DNA from: an uncultured Bacteroidales bacterium
GTDB taxonomy: Bacteria; Bacteroidota; Bacteroidia; Bacteroidales; Paludibacteraceae
DNA: 32,380 nt
Reading direction: 5' to 3'
Assembly (NCBI GenBank): GCA_937885465.1
Contig: CAKZZM010000114.1
Span: 1-32,380, forward strand
Position numbers and translations under genes: made by a program. This document shows positions 1-6,243 of this stretch, in pieces. The notes beneath the pieces are model-generated. The model was not told where the DNA came from. It saw nothing but the letters and a program-made list of their open reading frames with translations, and did not search any database. Within the stretch, counting starts at the first letter, position 1; each line of letters starts with the position of its first letter.

Positions 1-145
1 TGGCGTTGCAAGTGGTTAAAAATTACACGGATAAGCGCAGCATAAAGAAACGATTGTTTAGGGCTTCACTCAATAACGAATATGTGATTGATTTAGTTAA
101 AACTATAAATTTTGATGCGGTTGCCCTGTTGAAAGTTACAGATTT
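1..145. other. Left edge, no confirmed gene
   Basis: One plus-strand frame is open from the window edge to a stop at 198-200. It has no ATG, and its last third overlaps the glf promoter and leader. The first 45 or so codons look mildly protein-like, so this could be the tail of a gene starting outside the window, but I recognise no family. I see no terminator or RNA gene here. Confidence 0.2.
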
Positions 146-176
146 TTGCGTATGTGGAATTTTTGTTGTACCTTTG
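146..176 (+). promoter_or_regulatory. Predicted promoter of the glf operon
   Basis: A TTG at 146-148 is followed after 20 bases by TACCTTTG at 169-176. This fits the Bacteroidetes housekeeping promoter (TTG about -33, TAnnTTTG about -7). Transcription would start near 183, leaving a leader of about 28 bases before the ATG at 211. The leader has no Shine-Dalgarno sequence, as is usual in this phylum. Confidence 0.6.
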
Positions 177-210
177 CAGCTGTATTGGTTCTCCACTTAA
201 CAGACATATA

Positions 211-1326
211 ATGAAAAATTACGATTACCTCATTGTCGGCTCGGGGCTGTTCGGAGCGACGTTTGCTTACAAAGCCAAGCAAGCAGGCAAGAAATGTCTT
301 GTCATAGACAAGCGTCCTCATTTGGGAGGAAATGTGTATTGTGAGAATATCGAAGGCATTAACGTGCACAAATACGGTGCGCATATTTTCCATACCTCGA
401 ACAAAGAGGTATGGGACTTTGTGAACTCCCTTGTACCCTTCAATCGCTACACCAACAGTCCTGTTGCGAACTATCACGGTGAGTTATACAACCTGCCGTT
501 CAATATGAACACCTTTGCGCAACTATGGGGTGTTCGTACTCCGGATGAGGCTAAGTCGAAGATAAACGAGCAACGCGCAGAGGCTGTCGCCCTGAACGGT
601 AAAGAGCCTTCCAACTTGGAAGAACAAGCCCTTGCTCTCGTTGGGCGCGACATCTATGAAAAACTCATCAAAGAATATACGGAGAAACAGTGGGGACGCG
701 ACTGCCGAGAGTTGCCGGCATTCATCATCAAACGCCTTCCTGTGCGCTTTGTCTTTGATAACAACTACTTCAACGATGCTTTTCAAGGCATTCCCATCGG
801 CGGCTATAATATACTCATCCACAAACTGCTTGAGGGCGTAGAGACTCGTACCGATTGCGATTTCTTCAAAGAATACAGGAATCATTGGCGAGAAATAGCA
901 AATCAATTGGTATATACAGGTCCGATAGATGAATATTTTGATTATCGTTTAGGTCGCCTCGATTGGCGCACGGTGTTTTTCAAAACACGCGTAGAATGTA
1001 CGCCGAACTATCAGGGCAATGCTGTCATCAACTACACCTCTCACGATGTTCCATTCACCCGCGTGATTGAGCACAAGCATTTTGAGATGTTCGGTCAAGC
1101 GGTCTATGAATGCCCTAAAACGGTTATCAGCGAGGAGTACTCCACCGAGTACAAGCCGGGTATGGAGCAGTTTTATCCGGTTAACGATGACCGTCAGAAC
1201 GCCCTTGCTGACAGGTACCGTACTCTCGCCGCTCAGGAGAGCAACGTCATCTTTGGTGGTCGCCTTGCCGAATATAAATATTACGATATGGCCCCGGTTA
1301 TCGAAAAAGTGCTCAAAATCTTTTGA
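211..1326 (+). CDS. glf: UDP-galactopyranose mutase
   Basis: This flavoenzyme interconverts UDP-galactopyranose and UDP-galactofuranose, supplying galactofuranose for cell-surface glycans; it is cytoplasmic. The 371-residue product has the usual family length. It opens with the FAD-binding Rossmann motif (YLIVGSGLFGATFAYKA), followed by LGGNVY and the family hallmark HKYGAHIFHTS. YTEKQWG and the C-terminal GGRLAEYKYYDM segment are also typical. I chose the ATG at 211 because it directly precedes the FAD motif; the open frame extends upstream only through promoter sequence. It heads a three-gene operon whose next start lies 2 bases after its stop. The identity is clear; which glycan receives the sugar cannot be read here. 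Confidence 0.96.
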   Translation: MKNYDYLIVGSGLFGATFAYKAKQAGKKCLVIDKRPHLGGNVYCENIEGINVHKYGAHIFHTSNKEVWDFVNSLVPFNRYTNSPVANYHGELYNLPFNMNTFAQLWGVRTPDEAKSKINEQRAEAVALNGKEPSNLEEQALALVGRDIYEKLIKEYTEKQWGRDCRELPAFIIKRLPVRFVFDNNYFNDAFQGIPIGGYNILIHKLLEGVETRTDCDFFKEYRNHWREIANQLVYTGPIDEYFDYRLGRLDWRTVFFKTRVECTPNYQGNAVINYTSHDVPFTRVIEHKHFEMFGQAVYECPKTVISEEYSTEYKPGMEQFYPVNDDRQNALADRYRTLAAQESNVIFGGRLAEYKYYDMAPVIEKVLKIF

Positions 1327-1328
1327 CC

Positions 1329-2765
1329 ATGCTGAATGTTACTTTTTTAGTCCCTCCCGTTGTTGTAGGAACTCACCCCGCAGAGCGAAGTTCGGGATGC
1401 ACCCATGTGGTGTATCCTACTCCTAACATATATGAGTTGCAGGTAGCTGCATGCGTGGAGCAAGCGCATAAGGTAAGTTATATTGACTGCATTAATCAAC
1501 CGCAGTCAATAGAGCAACTGTTGAAGTATGAGCAGTCCTCCGAAACGGATGTCTATATAATCTGGACAGTGAACTTATCTGTAGAAAATGATATAGAAAT
1601 AGTGAGCCGTTTGCATGTTCTCTTCCCCTTAAGGAGAGTGTTGCTATTGGGTCCCGGTGCCGGTTATTTCTATAAGAAATGTATAGTAGATGCCCAGACA
1701 ATAGTTGTGCATGGCGAACCGGAGATGACTGTAATGGAGTTGCTCTCCCGATGGGATAAGCAAGAGGAATGGCAGGCGACAGACGGGATTTCGTATCTGT
1801 CAGACGGAGTGATACACCGCACGAAAATGCGTGCACTAATGAGGGATCTGGATGGTTTGCCTGTGCCGGCCCGCCATTTAGTGGCCCAGACCGTGTACCG
1901 CAATCCCAAACTGAAGATGACCCCCTATGTGACGATGGTGACATCTCGTAACTGTCCTTTCAGATGTATCTATTGTGTCCCAAGTTCTCTCACGTTTGCC
2001 CGCGAGATAGAATATAAGGATTATAATCACCGCAAACCTCCTATATCTTTCCGTTCGCCGGAGAAAGTAGCAGAAGAGATACGTCAGTTGCATCAGGAAG
2101 GGGTACGGGCTATCGGATTTATGGATGACAACTTCATTTGGAACGAACAGCGGACAGCCGCCATCTGCGATGTTCTGCGCGACAGAGGTATTGTATGGGG
2201 TTGTCAAGCTCGTGTGGATGCCATCACCGACTCGATTGCTCAGATGTTAAGTACGTCAGGGTGTATGTATGTGGATTTGGGGGTGGAGTCTTTCAACGAT
2301 GAGATATTGGAGTATGTACATAAAGGCATCACCAGTGAGCAGATTTATACCGCCATCCGGCTATTGCAGAAATACAAAGTACCCGTCAAATTAAACATAC
2401 TGATAGGCACCAGCCCCTTAGAAACGGAAGATACTATACGCGACACCATACGTAAGGCCAAGAAACTGAATGTGGACCAACTGATGATTAATATAGTATC
2501 GCCCTTCCCCGGCACGCAGTTCTACCGGATGGCAAGAGACAACGGTTGGCTGAAAGACGGCGAATATGTACCGACAGATGTTCAGCGAGAGTCTATACTG
2601 AACTATCCGCATTTGTCATACAAACAGATGGAGCACCTGCTATTTGTGTCGAACCTAAGCTATTTTCTCTCTCCCCGCTTTGTTTGGAAGCAGATACGTA
2701 AGTTCCGTAGTTGGCCGGATTTCACGCATGCACTCCATTCTCTCAAAATAAAGTTATTCGGATGA
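1329..2765 (+). CDS. B12-binding-type radical SAM protein
   Basis: This 478-residue protein has the layout of cobalamin-dependent radical SAM enzymes. An N-terminal Rossmann-like region (about 1-150) resembles the B12-binding domain of the BchE/P-methylase group and lacks an obvious DxHxxG motif. The radical SAM barrel follows, with the iron-sulfur cysteines C209, C213 and C216 in CPFRCIYC. The later GFMDDNF and DLGVESF segments are typical of this class. Such enzymes often carry out methylations or unusual C-C bond chemistry; the substrate is unknown. The ATG at 1329 follows the glf stop by 2 bases, and the 3' end overlaps the glycosyltransferase start by ATGA, implying translational coupling. 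The context suggests a role in surface-glycan or lipid-carrier modification, which is an inference. Confidence 0.88.
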   Translation: MLNVTFLVPPVVVGTHPAERSSGCTHVVYPTPNIYELQVAACVEQAHKVSYIDCINQPQSIEQLLKYEQSSETDVYIIWTVNLSVENDIEIVSRLHVLFPLRRVLLLGPGAGYFYKKCIVDAQTIVVHGEPEMTVMELLSRWDKQEEWQATDGISYLSDGVIHRTKMRALMRDLDGLPVPARHLVAQTVYRNPKLKMTPYVTMVTSRNCPFRCIYCVPSSLTFAREIEYKDYNHRKPPISFRSPEKVAEEIRQLHQEGVRAIGFMDDNFIWNEQRTAAICDVLRDRGIVWGCQARVDAITDSIAQMLSTSGCMYVDLGVESFNDEILEYVHKGITSEQIYTAIRLLQKYKVPVKLNILIGTSPLETEDTIRDTIRKAKKLNVDQLMINIVSPFPGTQFYRMARDNGWLKDGEYVPTDVQRESILNYPHLSYKQMEHLLFVSNLSYFLSPRFVWKQIRKFRSWPDFTHALHSLKIKLFG

Positions 2766-3520
2766 AAATCAAGACATCTTATATTATCATAAGTTGGAAC
2801 GGCCGGGAACTGCTACAAGACCTACTGCAATCGATGCGGCACCAGCTGCAGCGAACAGATATAGAAGTCATTGTCACAGATAACGGCTCTACCGACGGGA
2901 CATTGGAGTGGCTTCATAATACATATCCTATGGTTCGCGTGATTGCCTTGAAGGAAAATAAAGGGGTGGCTTTTGCGCGTAATAGAGCGTTAGAAGTGGC
3001 GCAAGGGGAGTATTTGCTCATTCTTGATAATGATATCTGCATTACTGATGAAGCGATATCCGGATTAGAGAACTATATGGATTCCCATCCCGATGTAGGA
3101 ATGGCGGGCTGCAGATTGCAGTATCCTTCCGGCGAGATACAAGAGAGTTGTAAGGAATATCCGAGCATACGGCTAAAAATCAAGCATGTGCTTTTTCCTA
3201 ACCGAAAGACATTTGCATATACTTCCGAGGTAGAGGCAAATATGCCTTTTGAGCCGGTATATATCATTGGTGCTTGCCAGATGCTTAGAGCAACCGTCTA
3301 TCAAGAAGCAGGTCCTTTGGATGAGCATATCTTCTATGGTCCGGAGGATTGTGATTATTGTCTTCGAATTCGGGAGCACGGAAGTAAAGTAATATACCTG
3401 CCATCCTATTATATGGTTCATCATTGCCAGCGGAAAACGACAGCCCATCCCTTTTCTCGATTGGGTCGTGCCCATATTCGGGCTCTTCTTTATTTCTATT
3501 GGAAACATAAGAAATTGTAG
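2762..3520 (+). CDS. Family 2 glycosyltransferase
   Basis: This 252-residue protein has a GT-A fold of the GT2 family, similar in style to WbbL-type rhamnosyl- or galactofuranosyltransferases. It shows SYIIISWNG at the start, then VTDNGSTDGT and GVAFARNRAL. The metal/nucleotide site appears as LILDNDI, with DND in place of DxD, and the later ED in FYGPEDCDYCLR is the usual acceptor-side acidic pair. The ATG at 2762 overlaps the previous stop (ATGA); a longer frame to 2711 would lie inside the radical SAM gene. No transmembrane segment is evident, so it probably acts at the inner face of the membrane. It may transfer galactofuranose made by Glf, but donor and acceptor are not determined by the sequence. 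A palindromic repeat begins 1 base after its stop. Confidence 0.92.
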   Translation: MKIKTSYIIISWNGRELLQDLLQSMRHQLQRTDIEVIVTDNGSTDGTLEWLHNTYPMVRVIALKENKGVAFARNRALEVAQGEYLLILDNDICITDEAISGLENYMDSHPDVGMAGCRLQYPSGEIQESCKEYPSIRLKIKHVLFPNRKTFAYTSEVEANMPFEPVYIIGACQMLRATVYQEAGPLDEHIFYGPEDCDYCLRIREHGSKVIYLPSYYMVHHCQRKTTAHPFSRLGRAHIRALLYFYWKHKKL

Positions 3521-3521
3521 T

Positions 3522-3551
3522 GTGGAGAACGTTCGGAGACGTTCTCCACTA
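3522..3551. repeat. Palindromic repeat, copy 1
   Basis: This is a fully symmetrical copy: an 11-base arm (GTGGAGAACGT), a 6-base loop (TCGGAG) and the complementary arm, then TA. It begins 1 base after the glycosyltransferase stop. It could form a strong hairpin in RNA from either strand, though there is no T-tract of the classic terminator type. Confidence 0.9.
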
Positions 3552-3553
3552 AT

Positions 3554-3581
3554 TTTGAACGTTCGGAGATGTTCTCCACTA
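3554..3581 (+). repeat. Palindromic repeat, copy 2
   Basis: This copy has the consensus order TTTGAACGTTCGGAGA, then a right arm ending in CTCCACTA, with T for C at 3570. It follows copy 1 after 2 bases. Its left arm is reduced to GAACGT, so the hairpin is shorter than in copy 1. Confidence 0.85.
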
Positions 3582-3622
3582 TCTGTGTCGGCATTAAATG
3601 CCGACTTTATAAAGACGAGAGC

Positions 3623-3650
3623 TTTGAACGTGCGGAGACGTTCTCCACTA
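3623..3650 (+). repeat. Palindromic repeat, copy 3
   Basis: The consensus copy here has G for T at 3631 (GAACGTGCGGAGACG) and ends in CTCCACTA. Read on the minus strand it begins 2 bases after the stop of the endonuclease-family gene at 3653. It lies about 40 bases from copy 2, across AT-rich sequence. Confidence 0.85.
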
Positions 3651-3652
3651 TT

Positions 3653-4849
3653 TCACTTGGTACTTGGTTTTATGTCGAGGATAATTGGAAGGTGGTCGGA
3701 GTAGCCTCCGTTGAAGCGGGGACCGACGAAGGTGCGGAAAGGTTTGTAGCCGAGGTAGCGCTCGTCTTTTTCGAGTAGCCATTCCGGCGAATAGACGCGG
3801 GTGTCGGTTATCAGGTAGAGTAACGAAGGTGATACGAAGAACTGATCAATGCACGACCATATACCGCGGAACTTGTAAGTGTCGTAATGCTTGCGGTTAG
3901 AAAGGGCATATTTCATAGTGGAGAACGTCTCCGAACGTTCATACATTGAGTTATTTCCGCTATTCATCAGATTAATAAGCGGCGGTAGGCAGTCGCGTGG
4001 TTCGCCGTTGAAATCTCCCATAACTATAATCTTCGCGTCAGGATCGATGCTGAGCAGCGAGTCGATGTGATTTATGAGTGTCTGTTCGACCTGTTGTCGG
4101 CGTTTCTTGGTGTTTGCCGCTCCGCCTAATTGTGAGGGAAAATGGCAGACGAAGCAATGCAGAGAGAAAGATGATCGGTCATTGCCCGCGAGTGGCGTAT
4201 GCTCCGACATTTGTGTAATGTGTGATGTATTAAGGAAATGTGCGTAGAGGATGTCGCGTGTAGGACGGACAGTGCTGTCAAACGGTATAGGGATAGGGTA
4301 GGCAGAGAGCGGGCGAAAGAGAGTAGTGTCATATAAAAGGGCGACATCAATGCCGCGCAAATCAGGACTTTCGTAATGCAGATATGCATAAGAGAAAAAG
4401 TGGGAACCTAAATGATTATGGCAAAGGCGATAGAGACATGAGTCGTTTTCCACTTCTTGCAGACCGATAATAGCCGGTAGCAAGGTGTCGCCGATATTGC
4501 AGATGACTTGCGCTATCTTGTGCAGTTTGTTGTGGAACTTGGTCTTCGTCCACCGATATTGACCTTCGGGAAGGAAGGCGAAGTCGTTTTTAAGAGTATC
4601 GTGGCGGTAGTCGAATAGGTTTTCAACGTTATAGGAAACGATGCGAATGGTATTACTTTCGGGATTGTTCGCGTGCACGGTCTTTGTCCCGAAAAATAGC
4701 AGAAAGTATATTAAAATGTATCTGACTGATTGTATAACTTTCCTGCCATTTGAGAGACGGTGAAAAACACCGTCTCTACCGCCAGACGTTCGGAGACGTT
4801 CTCCACTAATTTTGAACGTTCGGGGACGTTCTCCACTATTTCCTCTCAT
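3653..4849 (-). CDS. Exported endonuclease/exonuclease/phosphatase protein
   Basis: This is a metal-dependent phosphoesterase of the DNase I-like superfamily, probably exported. RIVSYNVENLFD, IIGLQEVEND, IIVMGDFNGEP and the terminal YSDHLPIIL carry the expected Asn, Glu, Asp/Asn and Asp-His residues. A hydrophobic signal segment (ILIYFLLFFG) ends near VHA. The 5' end is odd: the only in-frame standard start upstream of that segment is the ATG at 4849. That ATG overlaps the end of dfrA and forces translation through two repeat copies and a hairpin. A repeat copy also lies inside the gene (3916-3941), adding ERSETFST in a loop before the conserved TYKFRGIW. The product is 398 residues from 4849. 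Proteins of this type often accompany a TonB receptor and a DUF5689 lipoprotein, which occur here at 16142-21058. The specific substrate is unknown. Confidence 0.85.
   Translation of the reverse strand: MRGNSGERPRTFKISGERLRTSGGRDGVFHRLSNGRKVIQSVRYILIYFLLFFGTKTVHANNPESNTIRIVSYNVENLFDYRHDTLKNDFAFLPEGQYRWTKTKFHNKLHKIAQVICNIGDTLLPAIIGLQEVENDSCLYRLCHNHLGSHFFSYAYLHYESPDLRGIDVALLYDTTLFRPLSAYPIPIPFDSTVRPTRDILYAHFLNTSHITQMSEHTPLAGNDRSSFSLHCFVCHFPSQLGGAANTKKRRQQVEQTLINHIDSLLSIDPDAKIIVMGDFNGEPRDCLPPLINLMNSGNNSMYERSETFSTMKYALSNRKHYDTYKFRGIWSCIDQFFVSPSLLYLITDTRVYSPEWLLEKDERYLGYKPFRTFVGPRFNGGYSDHLPIILDIKPSTK
3916..3941 (-). repeat. Palindromic repeat, copy 4, inside a coding region
   Basis: On the minus strand this is a perfect 26-base match to the repeat core (TGAACGTTCGGAGACG plus CTCCACTA end). 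It lies within the endonuclease-family gene. It is read without stop or frameshift as ERSETFST, between a variable asparagine-rich stretch and the conserved TYKFRGIW segment. Confidence 0.9.
4753..4777. repeat. Short perfect hairpin, second element type
   Basis: AGAGACGGTG and its exact complement CACCGTCTCT flank an AAAAA loop, giving a 10-base-pair stem. It lies just beside repeat copy 5, upstream of the signal segment of the endonuclease-family gene, and is translated in its N-terminal extension. It differs in sequence from the main repeat. Confidence 0.75.
4785..4808 (+). repeat. Palindromic repeat, copy 5
   Basis: This copy starts at GACGTTCGGAGACG and ends in CTCCACTA; it lacks the first few bases of the consensus. 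It lies between the dfrA stop and the signal segment of the endonuclease-family gene. On the minus strand it is translated as GERLRTS-type sequence if that gene starts at 4849. Confidence 0.85.
4811..4838 (+). repeat. Palindromic repeat, copy 6, supplies the dfrA stop
   Basis: This is a full-length copy with G for A at 4824. Its last three bases (CTA, 4836-4838) are, on the minus strand, the TAG stop codon of dfrA. It is separated from copy 5 by AT, the same tandem arrangement as copies 1 and 2. Confidence 0.9.
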
Positions 4850-5327
4850 ATTCAGCGAAGGAGTATGGGATTGGATTCTTTTCGTCAGCGTCGTGATATT
4901 CCGACTCTGTCAGCCGCCATACCTGTTTTTCTATCTTCGGGAAGAAGGTGTCGGCATCGTCAAAGCAGTGATGCAGGTGAGTGATATAGAGTTTGTCGGC
5001 GATGGGCATAAACTGCCTGTAAACCATTCCGCCGCCGATTATAAAGACCTCTTCTTCTAATGAGACGATGTTGCTCAAACCATCAATGGAATAGATTGTT
5101 TCTGCGCCGCAGAACTGCTCGTCTTTGATATCTGTAATGACTATATTTCGGCGGTTGGGTAGCGGGTGTTTGGGAAGTGAGAACCATGTTCGTCTGCCCA
5201 TCACGACGGTATGCCCTGCCGTTATCTCTTTGAAGTGCCGGAGGTCAGAAGGCAGATGGCAGAGCAGTTCGCCTTGCCGACCGATGGCGTTATTGCCATC
5301 GCCTATTGCAACGATGATTGAAAGCAT
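4836..5327 (-). CDS. dfrA/folA: Dihydrofolate reductase
   Basis: This enzyme reduces dihydrofolate to tetrahydrofolate with NADPH and regenerates the cofactor consumed by thymidylate synthase. At 163 residues it is normal for a bacterial enzyme. IVAIGDGNNAIG, LLCHLPSDLRHFK, HTVVMGRRTWFSLP, PLPNRRNIVITD and EEVFIIGGGMVYRQFM appear in the usual order; the acidic residue of the LPSDLRHF segment is the catalytic one. It lies 63 bases downstream of thyA on the same strand, so the two are probably cotranscribed. The stop codon is formed by the end of palindromic repeat copy 6. It appears to be the chromosomal housekeeping gene; nothing marks it as an acquired resistance gene. Confidence 0.95.
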   Translation of the reverse strand: MLSIIVAIGDGNNAIGRQGELLCHLPSDLRHFKEITAGHTVVMGRRTWFSLPKHPLPNRRNIVITDIKDEQFCGAETIYSIDGLSNIVSLEEEVFIIGGGMVYRQFMPIADKLYITHLHHCFDDADTFFPKIEKQVWRLTESEYHDADEKNPIPYSFAEYERK

Positions 5328-5390
5328 ATATACTAATGGTACAGGTTTGGGTGAGACTATCTTTATTGTTATTATGTCCTTGGTCGGTGT

Positions 5391-6185
5391 TTATACTGCC
5401 ACGATGCCGGCAATGTGGGGGTGGGGATTATAGTCGGTAAGAGTGAAATCTTCGTATTCGAAGTCGAAAATGGAGTGTCGTTCGGGGTTGAGGCGCATAT
5501 TAGGCAGGCATCGGGGTTCACGCGTCAGTTGTTCCTGCACCTGAGGGAGGTGGTTGGAGTAGATATGTGCATCGCCGAGGGTGTGAATAAACTCGCCTGC
5601 TTCTAACCCCGTAACCTGCGCCATCATTTGCAGGAGTAGGGCGTAACTCGCTATATTAAACGGAACGCCGAGGAAGATATCCGCCGAGCGTTGGTAGAGT
5701 TGCAAACTTAGTTTGCCGTTTGCTACATAAAACTGAAAGAGCGAGTGGCAAGGCGGTAACGCCATTTGATTTACTTCTGCAACATTCCACGCCGATACTA
5801 TCATCCGTCGCGAGTCGGGATTGTTGCGTATCATCTCCTCCACCTGTTTGATCTGGTCAATCGTACCGCCGTTGTAGTCTGGCCACGAACGCCATTGATG
5901 CCCATATACGGGACCGAGGTCACCGTTCTCGTCTGCCCACTCGTTCCAAATCCTCACGCCATGTTCTTGGAGATAGCGCACATTAGTGTCGCCACGAAGA
6001 AACCATAGTAATTCGTAGATTATTGATTTGAGGTGCAGTTTCTTTGTTGTTAGGAGCGGAAAGCCCTCTTGTAGGTTGAACCGCATTTGATGTCCGAAGA
6101 CGGATAGCGTGCCGGTTCCGGTGCGGTCGTCTTTACGAGTACCTTCGCTGAGGACTCTGCGGCATAGGTCAAGATATTGTTGCAT
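5391..6185 (-). CDS. thyA: Thymidylate synthase
   Basis: ThyA methylates dUMP to dTMP, using methylene-tetrahydrofolate as donor and reductant and releasing dihydrofolate. The product is 264 residues, exactly the classic length. The catalytic cysteine is C146 in ALPPCHSLFQFYV. The phosphate-binding arginines sit in DSRRMIVSAWN and RSADIFLG, and DFTLTDYNPHPHI closes the protein as expected. It is followed by dfrA, the partner that recycles the folate product. Its start lies 58 bases beyond the stop of the PorE-like gene. I see no frameshift or missing key residue. Confidence 0.97.
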   Translation of the reverse strand: MQQYLDLCRRVLSEGTRKDDRTGTGTLSVFGHQMRFNLQEGFPLLTTKKLHLKSIIYELLWFLRGDTNVRYLQEHGVRIWNEWADENGDLGPVYGHQWRSWPDYNGGTIDQIKQVEEMIRNNPDSRRMIVSAWNVAEVNQMALPPCHSLFQFYVANGKLSLQLYQRSADIFLGVPFNIASYALLLQMMAQVTGLEAGEFIHTLGDAHIYSNHLPQVQEQLTREPRCLPNMRLNPERHSIFDFEYEDFTLTDYNPHPHIAGIVAV

Positions 6186-6243
6186 AATGATTTAGGATTC
6201 TTCTAAAAATTACTTTATATGGATTTCGGAATTTTAGTACCCT

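Noticed and set aside
187..197. GTTCTCCACT-like sequence as a seventh palindromic repeat
   Set aside because: Only about 10 bases match the right arm, with no left arm or loop, so chance similarity is more likely.
6..200. Open plus-strand frame at the left edge as a gene
   Set aside because: It begins with TTG, lacks a recognisable domain, and its end overlaps the glf promoter. At most it is the tail of an upstream gene.
3468..3778. Plus-strand frames rich in NVRRRSPL repeats as a small protein
   Set aside because: They are translations of the palindromic DNA repeats plus the antisense end of the endonuclease-family gene, without a plausible start or domain.
3522..4838. The repeat cluster as a CRISPR array
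   Set aside because: The units are palindromic, differ in orientation, have 2-base or very uneven spacers, and no cas gene is nearby.
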